Below, piece by piece: positions 9,550 through 19,747 of a stretch of DNA of 23,607 nucleotides. Location: contig LLCB01000550.1 in NCBI GenBank assembly GCA_001414345.1, forward strand, positions 1-23,607, in the 5' to 3' direction. The first letter of the stretch is position 1; the number at the start of each line of letters is the position of its first letter. The stretch comes from Hymenoscyphus infarciens. Taxonomy: Eukaryota; Ascomycota; Leotiomycetes; Helotiales; Helotiaceae. Under the pieces are notes generated by a model. It did no database searches. It saw only the letters and a list, made by a program, of their open reading frames with translations, and was not told where the DNA came from. The translations under genes and the position numbers were made by a program.

Positions 9550-10260
9550 ATTAGCTAAAAGAAATAGATAGATATTCTAGTAAAGTATAATTATAAAATA
9601 ATATATTATATTATTAATAGTAGTTAATATAAAGATATTAATAAGACTAGAGTTCTTTATATAGCTATTAGATAGGATTTTAAGAATATAGTAAATAAAG
9701 TAAGATATAGACTAAAAGTCTTCTATTTACTTATAATAACTAGAGAGTTTATAATAGATAATACTTAACTACTAGTTATATAGAGACATTTATCGAAGTT
9801 TAGCCTCTATATCGTAGCTACTAATACTACTAATAATACTAATAATACTAATAATACTAATAATACTAATACTACTAATAATACTAATACTACTACTTCT
9901 AGTATAGCTAGAAGAAAGGTTTTACTATTATTAAAATTAAACTATAAAGACTAGTAAAAAGATATTAATATATAACTACTCTCTAGCTTTAATATAGCTA
10001 CTTTAAGTTTATACTAAAAACTTCTTTAATAAGGAACTTAGTAATAGATTCTAGAAGTAAGAGGTATTAAATTAATATATAGTAAAAGTAGACTAAATAT
10101 TAAATCTATCTTATCTTATTATTAGATAAAAATAAAACTATCTCTAGAAATATAAGAGAGGATATATACTAATATATTAGTAAAGAAGCTTATAATTTTT
10201 TTCTAAAGAAAATTAAACTAGAAAGAAGAATAATAAGAGAAAGGAAATAGATAACTATTT
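9550..10260 (+). pseudogene. Ghost frame with Asn-Thr repeat, continuation or separate gene
   Basis: From about 9550 frame 1 becomes the more open frame. It has stop-free runs before the triplet repeat (K-D-I-N-K-T-R-V-L-Y-I-A-I-R, then a 30-codon run across 9676-9765). It then runs through the AAT/ACT array (9820-9897) into S-S-I-A-R-R-K-V-L-L-L-L-K-L-N-Y-K-D without a stop for about 60 codons. After about 10080 stops become more frequent. It could be the last exon of the 7693 gene or a separate gene. No family is recognised. Confidence 0.33.
9820..9897 (+). repeat. AAT/ACT triplet microsatellite
   Basis: An imperfect triplet array of aat and act codons, about 26 triplets, encoding poly-Asn/Thr in frame 1. 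It is the clearest trinucleotide microsatellite in the window. Confidence 0.9.
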
Positions 10261-10479
10261 ATAAGATTTAGAAGAAAATTAAGTATAATTTATACTATTT
10301 AGTATTAATTCCTCTAATAATCCTAAGTTCTACTACTAACTCTACTATCTACTATATATCTTATCTTATCTATTATTATCTTACTTATACTATACTATAT
10401 ATATAGAATTAACTATAACTAAATATAATATAAAAAAGTTATAATATATATAATTATAGAATTTTAATTAAGATAAATA

Positions 10480-11905
10480 CTAGAAAGAAACAAAAACGTA
10501 TAGAATAAATAAGCTTTAATTATAATTATCTATATTAATAGCTACCTCTATATATTAATAAGAAAAAATATTAATAAAGGTAATAATACCTTTATTCTAT
10601 CTTTTTAGATATATATAACTAATTACCTATATAAGAGATTTAAGCTTAATACTAAAGATTATTAAATTTATACTATAACTCTAAGTAAGAGGCTCTATTC
10701 TTCTACTTAGAGAGCTAAATATTATACTTTTTAAAGATATAATATACTATTATTTAGATTATTAAGCTTAAACTATTTACTATTTTATAAGAGAGAAGTA
10801 AATAACTTTTAATTTCATTTTATAAAGCTATCTATATACTATAATTATTAACCTTACTTAATTATTATCTATTTATACTAAATCTAAGTAATTTATAACC
10901 TTATATTTCCTAGTTATAAAAGAGTAACTAAATAAAGAATCCTATATATCTAATATATCTTCTCTAAAATCCTAGAAAACTTTAGAGTAAAATAATAAGT
11001 ATAGAAAAAGAAAAGAGAAGAGTAAAAGTTACTTCTTAACTAGATTTACTAGCTAACTAGAAACTTCTTAGAATAATAAAATCCTAAGATATTTATAGGT
11101 TTAACTTAGAAGTATAGGTAAGCTTATAATTCCTATAGTACTAGGTCTCTTAAGTAAATTAGAAAGAGAGTTACTAAGTTAATAAGGGATTTAGAGTAGA
11201 TTTAGGAAGAATTAACTAAATTTATAAGTAAGAAAACTATATAAACTTTAAAGTATTAGACTTTTAAGTTATATATTACTAATAGTAGGCGTAAAGGTAG
11301 ATAAGGTAGCTATAAGTATATATATTTCTATAGTAGTTATATTAGTATTATTATTAGAGGCCTTAGTAATAAAGGGATTATTAGCTCTAATATAAGATCT
11401 AGTATAAGATCTACTATAAGATCTAGTATAAGATCTACTACGAGATCTACTATAAGATCTACTATAAGATCTAATATAAGATCTACTATAAGATTTACTA
11501 CTATAAGATTTACTATTATAAGATCTAAATAGAGATCTAGCTTACTTATAACCTTTAGTAATAATCCTTTCTAAAGAAACGCGATCTAAGAGATTATTAA
11601 GAAATAGCTTAAACTCGATAGCCTAGTTTAGAATATATTAATATTTCTTAAAGAAGTTTATTATACTAGATTTAGTCTTAATATTATAATAATAAAGATT
11701 AACTTTATAGAAAACAGCTAATAGTATATAGGAAGGTAAGTAAGAGAGCTTATAAGTAAGTACTTTATTATCTCCTTTCTAGTAAATAGTAATTATTACT
11801 AACTTAGATAAGATAAAAATACTAAAAATAATACTATAATAATACTTAGTAAGAAGGATAGAGAATATAGTAGGGATTTTAAGTATTTATATTTATAGCT
11901 ATAAT
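10480..11905 (-). pseudogene. RIP-killed ghost gene with Arg-Ser repeat
   Basis: The reverse strand carries one continuous frame of roughly 470 codons. From its 5' side (high coordinates) it has an Ile/Ser/Tyr-rich segment, a stretch with K-G-D-N-K-V-L-T-Y-K near 11780, and a K-S-S-I-I-N-F-F-K-K-Y segment near 11660. A 12-bp repeat (11391-11529) follows, encoding R-S-Y-S and R-S-R-S units, then a Pro/Ser/Thr/Asn-rich linker (about 11050-11390). Near 10960-11000 is V-F-x-D-F-R-E-D-I-L-D-I. A Ser/Asn-rich tail runs to about 10480. The longest stop-free run exceeds 80 codons and covers the repeat and the following linker. Stops are TAA/TAG. RS repeats occur in splicing factors and in some nucleocapsid-like or nuclear proteins, but no domain here allows a family call. 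No start codon is seen. Confidence 0.42.
11391..11529. repeat. 12-bp tandem repeat containing AGATCT
   Basis: About eleven units of tataagatctac, with some ending ag or aa, one reading tacgagatctac and one lengthened to 15 bp by an extra triplet. Unit lengths of 12 and 15 are multiples of three. On the minus strand it reads as Arg-Ser-Tyr-Ser/Thr repeats in the ghost frame. A second minus frame (V-D-L-I) is also open across the array. Confidence 0.9.
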
Positions 11906-12583
11906 AGGATACTATATTTATAATAAGCTATACTAGTACTAGCTTTTTAATATTAGAGCTTTCTATTCTCTTCTTATTAGCTATATAATTTCTATTCTTT
12001 ATTTATAAATATAAGAAAGACTTTTATTATAGCTATATATTTACTTATATTTAAGTTCTTAAGTACTTTAAGATAGTAGTTATTAATACCTTATATAAAA
12101 CGTTTAAGTATATACTCTATAGAAATATTATATTATAGACTTATTACCTTAAGCTCTTATAACTCCTTAATATTTTTAGACGAATCTTATCTAGTTTTAA
12201 GGCGTTATAGTACTACCTTAGAACTATTAAGCTATTATTAATTAGCTATTTAAGCAATGTTTTACTATCTAAGATACTTTTTTATAATATTAACCCTCTC
12301 TATATAAATCTTTTAAGTATCTAAAGCTATTACTTATCTACTTTTAATTATTATAGTTAATTTATTCTATCTAGTACTATTATTAAGTTCTTTTCTTATA
12401 CTTTTTATAATATCTAGTATTATCTCTAAAATACTTAATTCTTAGAAAATATTATAAATATAAGCTTATATTATATATATTTTCTTACTATATTAAATAA
12501 CGTTTCCTTTATTTTTAGTAGAAAAAATCCTATTTTATATTAGCTAAACGTTATTATTTAGCCTAGTTATAAGACCTTAGAAA
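11906..12583. other. RIP-degraded interval, no gene supported
   Basis: AT-rich sequence between a minus-strand ghost gene (ending below 11905) and a plus-strand one (from 12584). It would hold the divergent 5' regions of both if those calls are right. I found no frame, repeat or site that I can support. Confidence 0.4.
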
Positions 12584-13340
12584 GTAGGAGAAGCATCTAC
12601 TATTTTAAGTATAAATACTAGATAGTACTAAGATAGAAGTACCTAATATATATAAGAAGCTAATATTAAGAAGCTTAAGAGTACTTATAAAGCTAAGAAT
12701 ATAAAGAGGAAGTAAGATAGCCTAAAAAGGTATAGTACGTTTAGCTAATATTTATTTTATTTATTTCCTTAATTTAAAGAGATTACGTTTTATAAGAGAA
12801 GCTTATACTAAGTTAGTTATTAACCTTATAAGGAAAGAATTACTCTTATAAGTATACTTATACTAAGCTTTACTTTTAATATTAATAGAAAGGTAGAGAT
12901 ACTATTATAGTATAGTAGTAGTAATAAGAGACTAAAAGATAAATTAAAATCTAAGTATTCTAGCTAGTAATACTTAAGTTAAGAGTCTAGATTATAGCTG
13001 TCCTTCTATAGAACATATATATAGTTAAGAAGTTAAGGTATATTATTAAGAGCCTAGAAAGAGGAAGGCGTAACTTTAGTTACTTTAGTATACTAGATAC
13101 TTATAATAACTTTAATAACTTTAACTTTGTTATATTAAGTACCTATAATAACTATAATAACACGTTTTAGTATACGTTCTATAGGTTCCTATTCTAGAGA
13201 GTTAATATAACTTACTATAATAAGGTCATTTATAGCTTAGAATTTAAGGTCTTAATTAATTAGTATAAAGGGTTAATTAATTAAGTAGTAGTTATAGAAG
13301 TTATAATTATAGAAGGCCTAGCTATAAGAGAAGGAGTCTA
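12584..13340 (+). pseudogene. RIP-killed ghost gene, Ser/Thr/Pro-rich
   Basis: Frame 2 is readable for about 250 codons with TAA/TAG stops (about one in ten). Stop-free runs of 25 to 35 codons cover 12830-12910 and 13139-13210. The first part is Lys/Arg/Ser/Tyr-rich. The part around 13060-13170 is a run of act, cta/tta and ata codons that would have been Thr/Pro-rich before RIP (CCA becomes CTA, ACA becomes ATA). It ends in an R-F-S-I-R-S-I-G-S-Y-S-R-E stretch. It looks like a low-complexity, probably nuclear or structural protein; no domain is recognised and no start codon survives. Confidence 0.33.
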
Positions 13341-13479
13341 AATTATAGATATCGAGATTATTAAAATAAGAGGTAGATATAGAGAATACTTATAATACTT
13401 TAAGAGAGAAGTAATCGAGTAAGTTATATTTATTAGAGTATAATATAGTAGTATAATAAGAGAAGGTTAAGTATTAAGA

Positions 13480-13945
13480 GTAAAGTAAAAACTATATTAA
13501 TCTTTGTTTTTAAGATATACTCTTACTAATACTAGTATTATCTAACTCTCTATTATTAAGCTTTTAATAATTATTACTCTTAGTTACTTATATTTACTTT
13601 TTACTCTTCTTAATTTATATAGTCTCTTTAAGACTTAGTAGACTATCTTTCCTATAATCTCTACTATAATACTACTAAGTAAGCATAGGTCTCTATATAA
13701 ATTCATTAGTAAGGCTTCTAGTAAGTTAGTAAAGAGTATTCTAACCTTCTTATACTTATTTCTCCTTATAGCGTTAGTATAGTATTAAGAGTAGTCTATT
13801 AAGTTATTTATATATTAGGTCTTATTAATACCCTAGAAAGCCTAGTACTAAGATAGTAATTAAACTTTTACTTTATCTATTATAAGAGATACTAAGATAA
13901 TTAATATAAAAGCAAGAATAAAGAAAACTATACTCTAGCTAAATT
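13480..13945 (-). pseudogene. RIP-killed ghost frame, Lys/Ser/Gln-rich
   Basis: The reverse strand reads in one frame for about 150 codons with TAA/TAG stops at positions fitting Gln. Recognisable pieces from the 5' side are T-I-L-V-L-G-F-L-G-Y (about 13840-13870), L-T-R-S-L-T-N-E-F-I (about 13700-13730), an Arg/Asp/Lys patch R-D-Y-R-K-D-S-L-L-S-L-K-E-T (about 13620-13665), and L-N-N-R-E-L-D-N-T-S-I-S-K-S-I-S at the end. It faces the plus-strand ghost gene ending at 13340. No family is recognised. Confidence 0.33.
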
Positions 13946-16337
13946 TAAATGTTCTATAATATAAAGAGCTTATATATATAGTAGTAATAACACTATATAT
14001 ATACTCTTTTTAACTTTAGTTATCTCTAGCTTTAATATACTTTATTTATCTAGTATAGGTCTAAGATTATAATAAGATATAGAAGCTTACTTAAGCTTAG
14101 TTTCTTAATTTCTTAATAGTTTTTATATTATAATAATTCTAGTATTTATTAGGTTAGAATAATAAAGATAAAGAAAAAGTAATAAGAAACCTAATCTACC
14201 TAAGCTACTAAGAAAGTATAAGTTATATTATAATTTACTATAAATCTATAGAAATATATATCTATTCCTTATAGCTATCTTCCTAATATCTTAATATTCT
14301 AAAATATCTCTAAATAACTAAGGTCGTCTTAGAAATAGAACTTATTATAAGGTTATCTTAGAAATAATAATTACTATAAAGTAGTCTTAGGTATTATTTT
14401 ATAAAGATAGTAAGATAAAGTATTCTAATACTACTCCTTTTAAAGAAGATTAATACTATTATTATATTCTTCTTATTCTAGTAAAACTATTAATCTATTA
14501 TAATAATCCTTTTTATATTAAAGCTTCCTTTATTAGAAAAATACCTTTATTTTTTCTTTATAGAACCTCTTATCCTTTCTAGCCTTATTTTATACTCTAA
14601 TTTAAATCTAATTAGAGTTTATATTATATAAAAGCAGTAGTTATATAATAAAGTAATCCTATCTTTAAGTTAGTATTATACTAGTAGTAGTAAGCTTTCC
14701 TTAAATAATAATTTCCTAGATATAGTTATTTATCTTATTATCTTAGATATTTAGTATTATAATAGAAATAGAAGAGTAAGTAATATATTAAGCTAAAATA
14801 TATATAACTCTACTCTTCTATAGTATTTATAAATTATAGTTAATTAATTTCCTTAACTTTAAATAGAGTATATTTATTTATAAATAATCTAATTATCTTT
14901 TAGGTTTTAATAGTTTATAAAAGGACTAATAGAGAGTAATAAGAAATAGAAACTTATAAGAGATTTAGAGACTTATTAGTATATAAAGAAATAGTTATAA
15001 TATTACTAGAAATGTTATTTAAGAAGGTTTTATTAGTTTTTATAATAATATTTAAAAAGTTAATAGTATAGTAATTAACTATATTTAAAGAAGAGTATAA
15101 TAAGAGATTAAGTAAGACTATTATTATATAAGTTATAACTAGAGTAAGAGAACTAATAATAGGCTTTATTATAAATAATATAAGTTCTAGTATTAGAACT
15201 TATTATAATATAAAACATACTCTATTATTACTATAATTCTAGTATAAGAACTTTTTCTCTTTTTTATTATATTATTTAAATTTTTATTTTTATATTTTTA
15301 TTTAAAAATATTCTTCTTTTATCTTTTATCTTTTTTATTATAACTCTCTTTCTCTTAAGTCTATTATATATTTATTATTAAAACTTTTATTATTATAAGA
15401 GTAAGCTTTATTATAAAAGTAAGTCTTATTAAAATTCTATTTTATAAGAAAAATCCTATTTTATAAGAAAAATCCTATTATAAGTCTCTTATTATAAGTC
15501 TTTTAGAATAAGAACTTTTTAATAATATTATCTTCTTATAAAATCCTCTTAATATTAAATAAATATACTATATATATAGTATCTTAAGAATACTTTCTAA
15601 ATAGTATATCTTTAGAGTTTTTTTTCTAGTTCTTTTTCTCTTTATCTAGTATTTTATAATAATTAAGAATTCTTAAAAATCTATACTAATAGTACTTTTA
15701 ATATAATAGATTAGTAATTGCTTATAGTTATATATATAAAGAGATTAATAAGAGTAAAAGTAATATTTATTTTAATTTTTTATTTAGTTAAGATTAATAA
15801 GATTATTATTATTAAATAGGTTCTTATCTCTATTATTAATAATAGAGAGTTATCTAAAAAGTCTTAGATAATTATAAAAAGTATTTAATATAAAATTAAA
15901 AAATATAAAAATAACTATTTAAATCTATTCCTTTCTTATTTAGCTTATTTCTATTTATTTATATATATAACTTTTTATTCTATATTTAAATAACAAAGTT
16001 AGAAGTCTTAAAAGACGTTTCTTAGTATTATATAAAAGTAGTTTATAACTACTTTTAGATTAGTAAATAGCTAAGAAGATAAGATATAAGTACTATTACT
16101 ATATTATAAAGTTTCTCTACTCTCTTCTTAAATACCTTCTCTACTAACTTCTTACTACTACTTCCTCTTAATTAATTTAGCTCTATATAAGTATTATCTT
16201 AAATACTAATTTATTTTAGTTAATTATCTTAAAAAATTCTCTTAGTAAATTATAGTAGTTAATTATCTTATATAAAGGTAAGTATAATAAAAGAAAAAAC
16301 CTTACCTTTTATTATACCTATTATTAAATCAAAGACT
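13946..16337. other. RIP-degraded interval without a supportable gene
   Basis: This 2.4-kb stretch is the most AT-rich part of the interior, especially 15230-16000 with T-runs and A-runs. Short open runs occur (for example + strand around 14405-14620), but none has a clear frame advantage. A 19-bp direct duplication (ctattttataagaaaaatc, at 15437 and 15456) is present. Nothing else is supported. Confidence 0.45.
15437..15474 (+). repeat. 19-bp direct repeat, two copies
   Basis: ctattttataagaaaaatc occurs twice in tandem. It is followed by a looser duplication of attataagtctctt/attataagtctttt. Confidence 0.75.
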
Positions 16338-16470
16338 TTTCTTTAAAGTATAAGGTATTTATAAGGCTTTCTTTAAAGTATAAGGCTTTCTTTAAAGTAT
16401 AAGGCTTTCTTTAAAGTATAAAGCTTTCTTTAAAGTATAAGGCTTTTTTTAAAGTATAAGGCTTTCTTTA
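16338..16470 (+). repeat. 19-bp tandem repeat
   Basis: Six to seven units of tttctttaaagtataaggc with minor changes, the first separated by an insert (tatttataag). The array ends in a run of ten A's after tttctttaaa. The 19-bp period is not a multiple of three, unlike the arrays inside the ghost genes, so this is probably non-coding. Confidence 0.88.
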
Positions 16471-16799
16471 AAAAAAAAAAGAGTAGCTATATTTAATACT
16501 ACTTATTATATATAGCTAGTATTTATATATTAATAACTATATAATTAAGATAAATTTAATATAGTAGTTATAGTCTTATAGTATAATTAATAGGAGATTT
16601 TTAAGAGAATTATACTAATTTCTAGCTAATTACCTTATATTATTTATTTTAAGTTAAGTATAAGAAAAGTAAAGAACTTAACTAGGCTTAAACTAAATAT
16701 TACTTACTCCTCTCTTATATAATTTATTATTAAAAATAAACTAGAGGATTTTATAAATATAAAAGAAAGTAAAAGTATTATTAATAGTAATATATTAAA
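16471..16799. other. RIP-degraded interval, nothing seen
   Basis: AT-rich sequence between the 19-bp array and the 3' end of the minus-strand Asn-rich ghost gene. No frame, repeat or site is supported. Confidence 0.4.
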
Positions 16800-18180
16800 G
16801 ACTTAATATCTAACCTTTGCTTAGCTATAAGTAGTAATATAATCTTTTAGTCTATTATATAAAAAAGAAGAGAGGTCTCTTATATAGAAAAGAAGAGATA
16901 CTAGTAATATATAAGGTATTTATAAATAAGTAAGAGAAGGAAAAAAATAATAAATAATTTAAAAAGAAAGTTAACTAAGAAAGAACTTTTATATAATAAC
17001 TTAAACTTAATCTTTATCTCTAAGTTTAGTAACTATATAGTATAATATTTAAAATATTAATATTATATAGTTCCTTATAAGGAAGAATACTTAATTATTA
17101 CTTCTTTTTTAAGTAAGTAAAGCTTTAAGCGTTTTTATATTTTAATATAACGTCTTCTAGGAATATAGGTTTTCTTATAATAATATAGTAAAATCGCCTA
17201 ATATATAAGAAGGTATAAAGAACTATTAACTATAAAAGTCTATTTATAGATTCTTTAAAATATAGAGAATTACTAGCTATACGTTTTTCTATTACTATTA
17301 TATTATACTTTAGCTCTTAATATCTATAGTTAAAGACTATATTAACTTAGAGTCTTATAATACCTACTAAGTTAACCTATTCTTTAAAAAAGTTTAAAGC
17401 TCTATTTATAAAACTTTATTAGAATAAGGCTAGCTATAATTAGATATTAGAATAGAATAGATCTATTATAAGAGTATTTAAATCCTTATTATAATTATTA
17501 GTTAAGTTATTACTAGTAAGGTTATTATTAGTAAGATTATTATTAGTAAGATTATTACTACTAAAGTTATTACTACTAAAGTTATTACTACTAAAGTCGT
17601 TACTAATAAAGTATTTACTAGTAGAGTTATACCTAGTATAGAAATCGTTAGTACTAATAGTAGTTAGTAAATCTAACCGACGTATAGATATAGGCGACTA
17701 TAGTAATTGCTATTATTAAGTAGGGGTGTTATAAGTAAAGTAGAGAGGGCTATTATAAGTAATCTAAAAGGAGTTATTATAAGAGCTTTAAGAAGTAATT
17801 TAAAGAGTTAAAGGAGTACTTATAATATTAGAAGTAGTATTTACTATATTATTATATATAAAGCGAGCTTTATAACTCTTAAGTATAATAGCTATATACT
17901 AAGTATTATAGTAATTTATTATAGAATTTAAGAAAGGAGTAGTAGTAGTAAGTAGTTATAGAAAAGAACTAGTTAGAATAAGTTAAAATATAAACTAATA
18001 ACTTACTTACTTACTTATTAAGAAAGCGTTTCTACTATATAAGAGATAAACGAATCTAAGAGTTATAAAGGATAGTAGACTATACTAGATTAAAATATTA
18101 AGGATTATATAAATATTATTATTAATATACTAGTAAAAGGTATAAGAGTTTTACTTTATTAAAATACTAAAGAAAATAAT
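16800..18180 (-). pseudogene. RIP-killed ghost gene with Asn-rich pentapeptide repeat
   Basis: One reverse-strand frame spans about 460 codons. From the 5' side it has an Ile/Ser/Tyr/Asn-rich N-terminal part (18180-17900), a Ser/Thr/Tyr/Pro-rich segment (17900-17700), and a stop-free run of about 85 codons (17690-17440). That run contains seven 15-bp units encoding F/L-S/T-S/N-N-N. Further on are hydrophobic, aromatic-rich segments such as Y-T-F-L-Y-I-R-R-F-Y (about 17200) and K-P-I-F-L-E-D-V (about 17160), then a Phe/Tyr/Ser-rich tail. Stops are TAA/TAG and mostly fit Gln. There is no start codon, and no family is recognised. Asn/Ser/Thr/Tyr-rich, low-complexity proteins of this type are common among fungal regulators, which is only a loose analogy. 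Confidence 0.42.
17506..17625. repeat. 15-bp tandem repeat (Asn-rich on the minus strand)
   Basis: Seven units of gttattactactaaa/gttattattagtaag (17506-17610) plus one degenerate unit (17611-17625). On the minus strand it reads as Phe-Ser-Ser-Asn-Asn and Leu-Thr-Asn-Asn-Asn pentapeptides in the ghost frame. Two subtypes are grouped, aaa-ending units on one side and aag-ending on the other, showing stepwise expansion. Confidence 0.9.
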
Positions 18181-18660
18181 TAATAAATATAAAGATAATA
18201 GATATTCTAAGATATACTATAGCACCTATACCTAGTAATTAGAAGGTCTAAAATAATAAAACTAAGGATAAGATATAAAAAGGATAATTAATAAGTATAT
18301 TTATAGTAAGTATAGTAAATTATTAATAGAGAGATAGAAGAGGGAGGTAGTTAGAGGAAGTTAACCTCTACTAACTTACTAGCTATCTTAGCCTTATATT
18401 AGATTATATAACTACTAGCCTAGCTATACTATATATCTTATCTACGTCTTTAGCTTCTTATAATTATATAATTATATAATAATACCTATTCCTAGACTTT
18501 ATTTATTATATAGTATATAAGACTTTATTAGTATTTTTATATATAATATTTTTATATTAAAGAGATACTAATATATAGTTTTTTTTAGTATACTCTACTT
18601 AACTTACTTTTAAACCTTTACCTTTTACCTTTACTTAACTATACTTAATATAATATTATA

Positions 18661-19735
18661 ATAACTTCCTTCTTATCTAAACCTGCTTTTCTAGCTAAGA
18701 CCTTATATTATAGAGTACTAACTTTAATAGATAATACTATTCTTAAGTATTATTTAATATATTTTAGGATTATATCTTAATTAGATAGTAAAAACCTCTC
18801 TAGTATTAGTACTAGTAATAGCTTATTTTATAAATTAATAAAAAGAATTAATAATATTAACTATATCTTTTTTAAAATCCTAGTTAAAGATCTTTATATA
18901 ATATTAAAGTAATTAACTAGAATAAAGAAAAATAGTAAGCTAGAGTATACTCCTTTAAATAAATTATACTAGATTAGAGTTCTATTCCTATAGTTAAGTA
19001 AAGAGTAGTAAGCTAAACTTATTATTATAGACTTATACTTACTTAAAGATAAGAATAAGTATATAGTAGCTAGACTTAATATTCTAGGTCTTTTTAAAAG
19101 GAAGATAGTCTATTATTTAAAAGAGGCTATAAAGGTTATAAGAGTATTAATATATCTTATATCTTATTTAACTTTTAAAGAGTTTAAAGTATATAGAAAT
19201 AAGAAGGTAGAAAAAAACCTAGACTACTAGTATATTATTTAAATAGATAATCTTCTAGAAACTCTAGGTCTTAAACCAGATAATAGTATACTTTATAATA
19301 AAACTATTTAGTATTTTTTAGAAGATAAGGCTAAAAGAATTATAGCTTAGAAGAAGAAGTAATTAATTAAAGTTAGTTTACTCTTAGAAGTTTTAAATAT
19401 AGAAAATAATAATAATAATAGAGTCTTCTTTTCTTTATCTTAAAAAAAAATATATAAATAGAATAAAGAAACTAATAAATAGCTAGAAGACTAGAGTTTA
19501 ATTATTATTAAAGTAAAAACATCTTTTATATTAATAACTTTTATATTAATTAAGTTATAGATTATAAAGTTTAGAGCTTAATTTATAAAGAATTAGTTAA
19601 ATAAGTTAGTTAGTTTACTTTATTAACTTACTCTAGATAAGCTCTCTTTAAATATTATTATTATATTTATTAAATTTAGTAGTTAAAGTAGAGTAAGTTA
19701 ATAATAAAGCTATAGTAGAAGAAAAGAGTAAAAAG
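18661..19735 (+). pseudogene. RIP-killed ghost gene with globular-looking core, family unknown
   Basis: Frame 1 is among the clearest ghost frames. From 18661 to about 19440 stops are TAA/TAG at below one in twenty codons, lower than chance for this composition. One run of 72 codons (19015-19230) is stop-free. Visible segments are F-L-S-K-P-A-F-L-A-K (18670s), T-L-I-D-N-T-I-L-K-Y-Y (18720s), L-E-Y-T-P-L-N-K (18945), K-D-K-N-K-Y-I-V-A-R-L-N (19045-19080), F-K-E-F-K-V-Y-R-N-K-K (19170-19205), I-D-N-L-L-E-T-L-G-L-K-P (19240-19275) and L-E-D-K-A-K-R-I-I-A (19318-19347). Composition is balanced (charged plus hydrophobic), unlike the low-complexity neighbours, so it may have been an enzyme or DNA-binding protein. 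After 19440 stops increase. The I-D-N-L string resembles a polymerase YxDD box only superficially. The ghost gene starting at 19748 follows in frame 2 on the same strand. Confidence 0.5.
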
Positions 19736-19747
19736 CGATATTATTAA

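Larger units (their letters stand above)
7920..9590 (+). pseudogene. RIP-killed ghost gene with KY-L-A/V and KPTT repeats
   Basis: Frame 3 (for example the codons at 8658-8660) stays readable for about 1.65 kb. Three in-frame tandem repeats lie in it: a 12-bp A-N-Y-K repeat (8070-8101), a 12-bp K-Y-L-A/V repeat (8187-8258) and a 15-bp I-K/E-P-T-T repeat (8651-8740). Between them is a segment that would be aromatic-rich if its TAG and TAA were Trp or Gln (8530-8600). After the KPTT repeat comes a long Lys/Gln/Asn/Thr-rich, probably disordered tail (8760-9560) with a 40-codon stop-free basic stretch around 9060-9185. Internal stops are TAA/TAG. It probably continues the ORF at 7693. No family is recognised. 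The three in-frame repeats make this one of the better supported ghost frames. Confidence 0.45.

Noticed and set aside
14400..14640. Short open plus-strand run (K-K-I-N-T, L-P-L-L-E-K-Y)
   Set aside because: It is under 80 codons, mostly hydrophobic A/T-coded residues, and does not connect to a longer frame.
14880..15200. Gln-rich plus-strand frame (codons from 14926)
   Set aside because: Around one codon in four or five is a stop; another plus frame over the same bases has fewer, so there is no frame advantage.
18209..18590. Plus-strand frame upstream of the 18661 ghost gene giving a His/Gln/Pro-like reading
   Set aside because: Stop density is about one in seven codons, no lower than chance for this composition, and there is no in-frame repeat to support it.
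19240..19275. I-D-N-L-L-E-T-L-G-L in the 18661 ghost gene as a possible polymerase motif
   Set aside because: Upstream and downstream segments do not resemble palm or fingers motifs of any reverse transcriptase family I know; spacing and residues do not fit.
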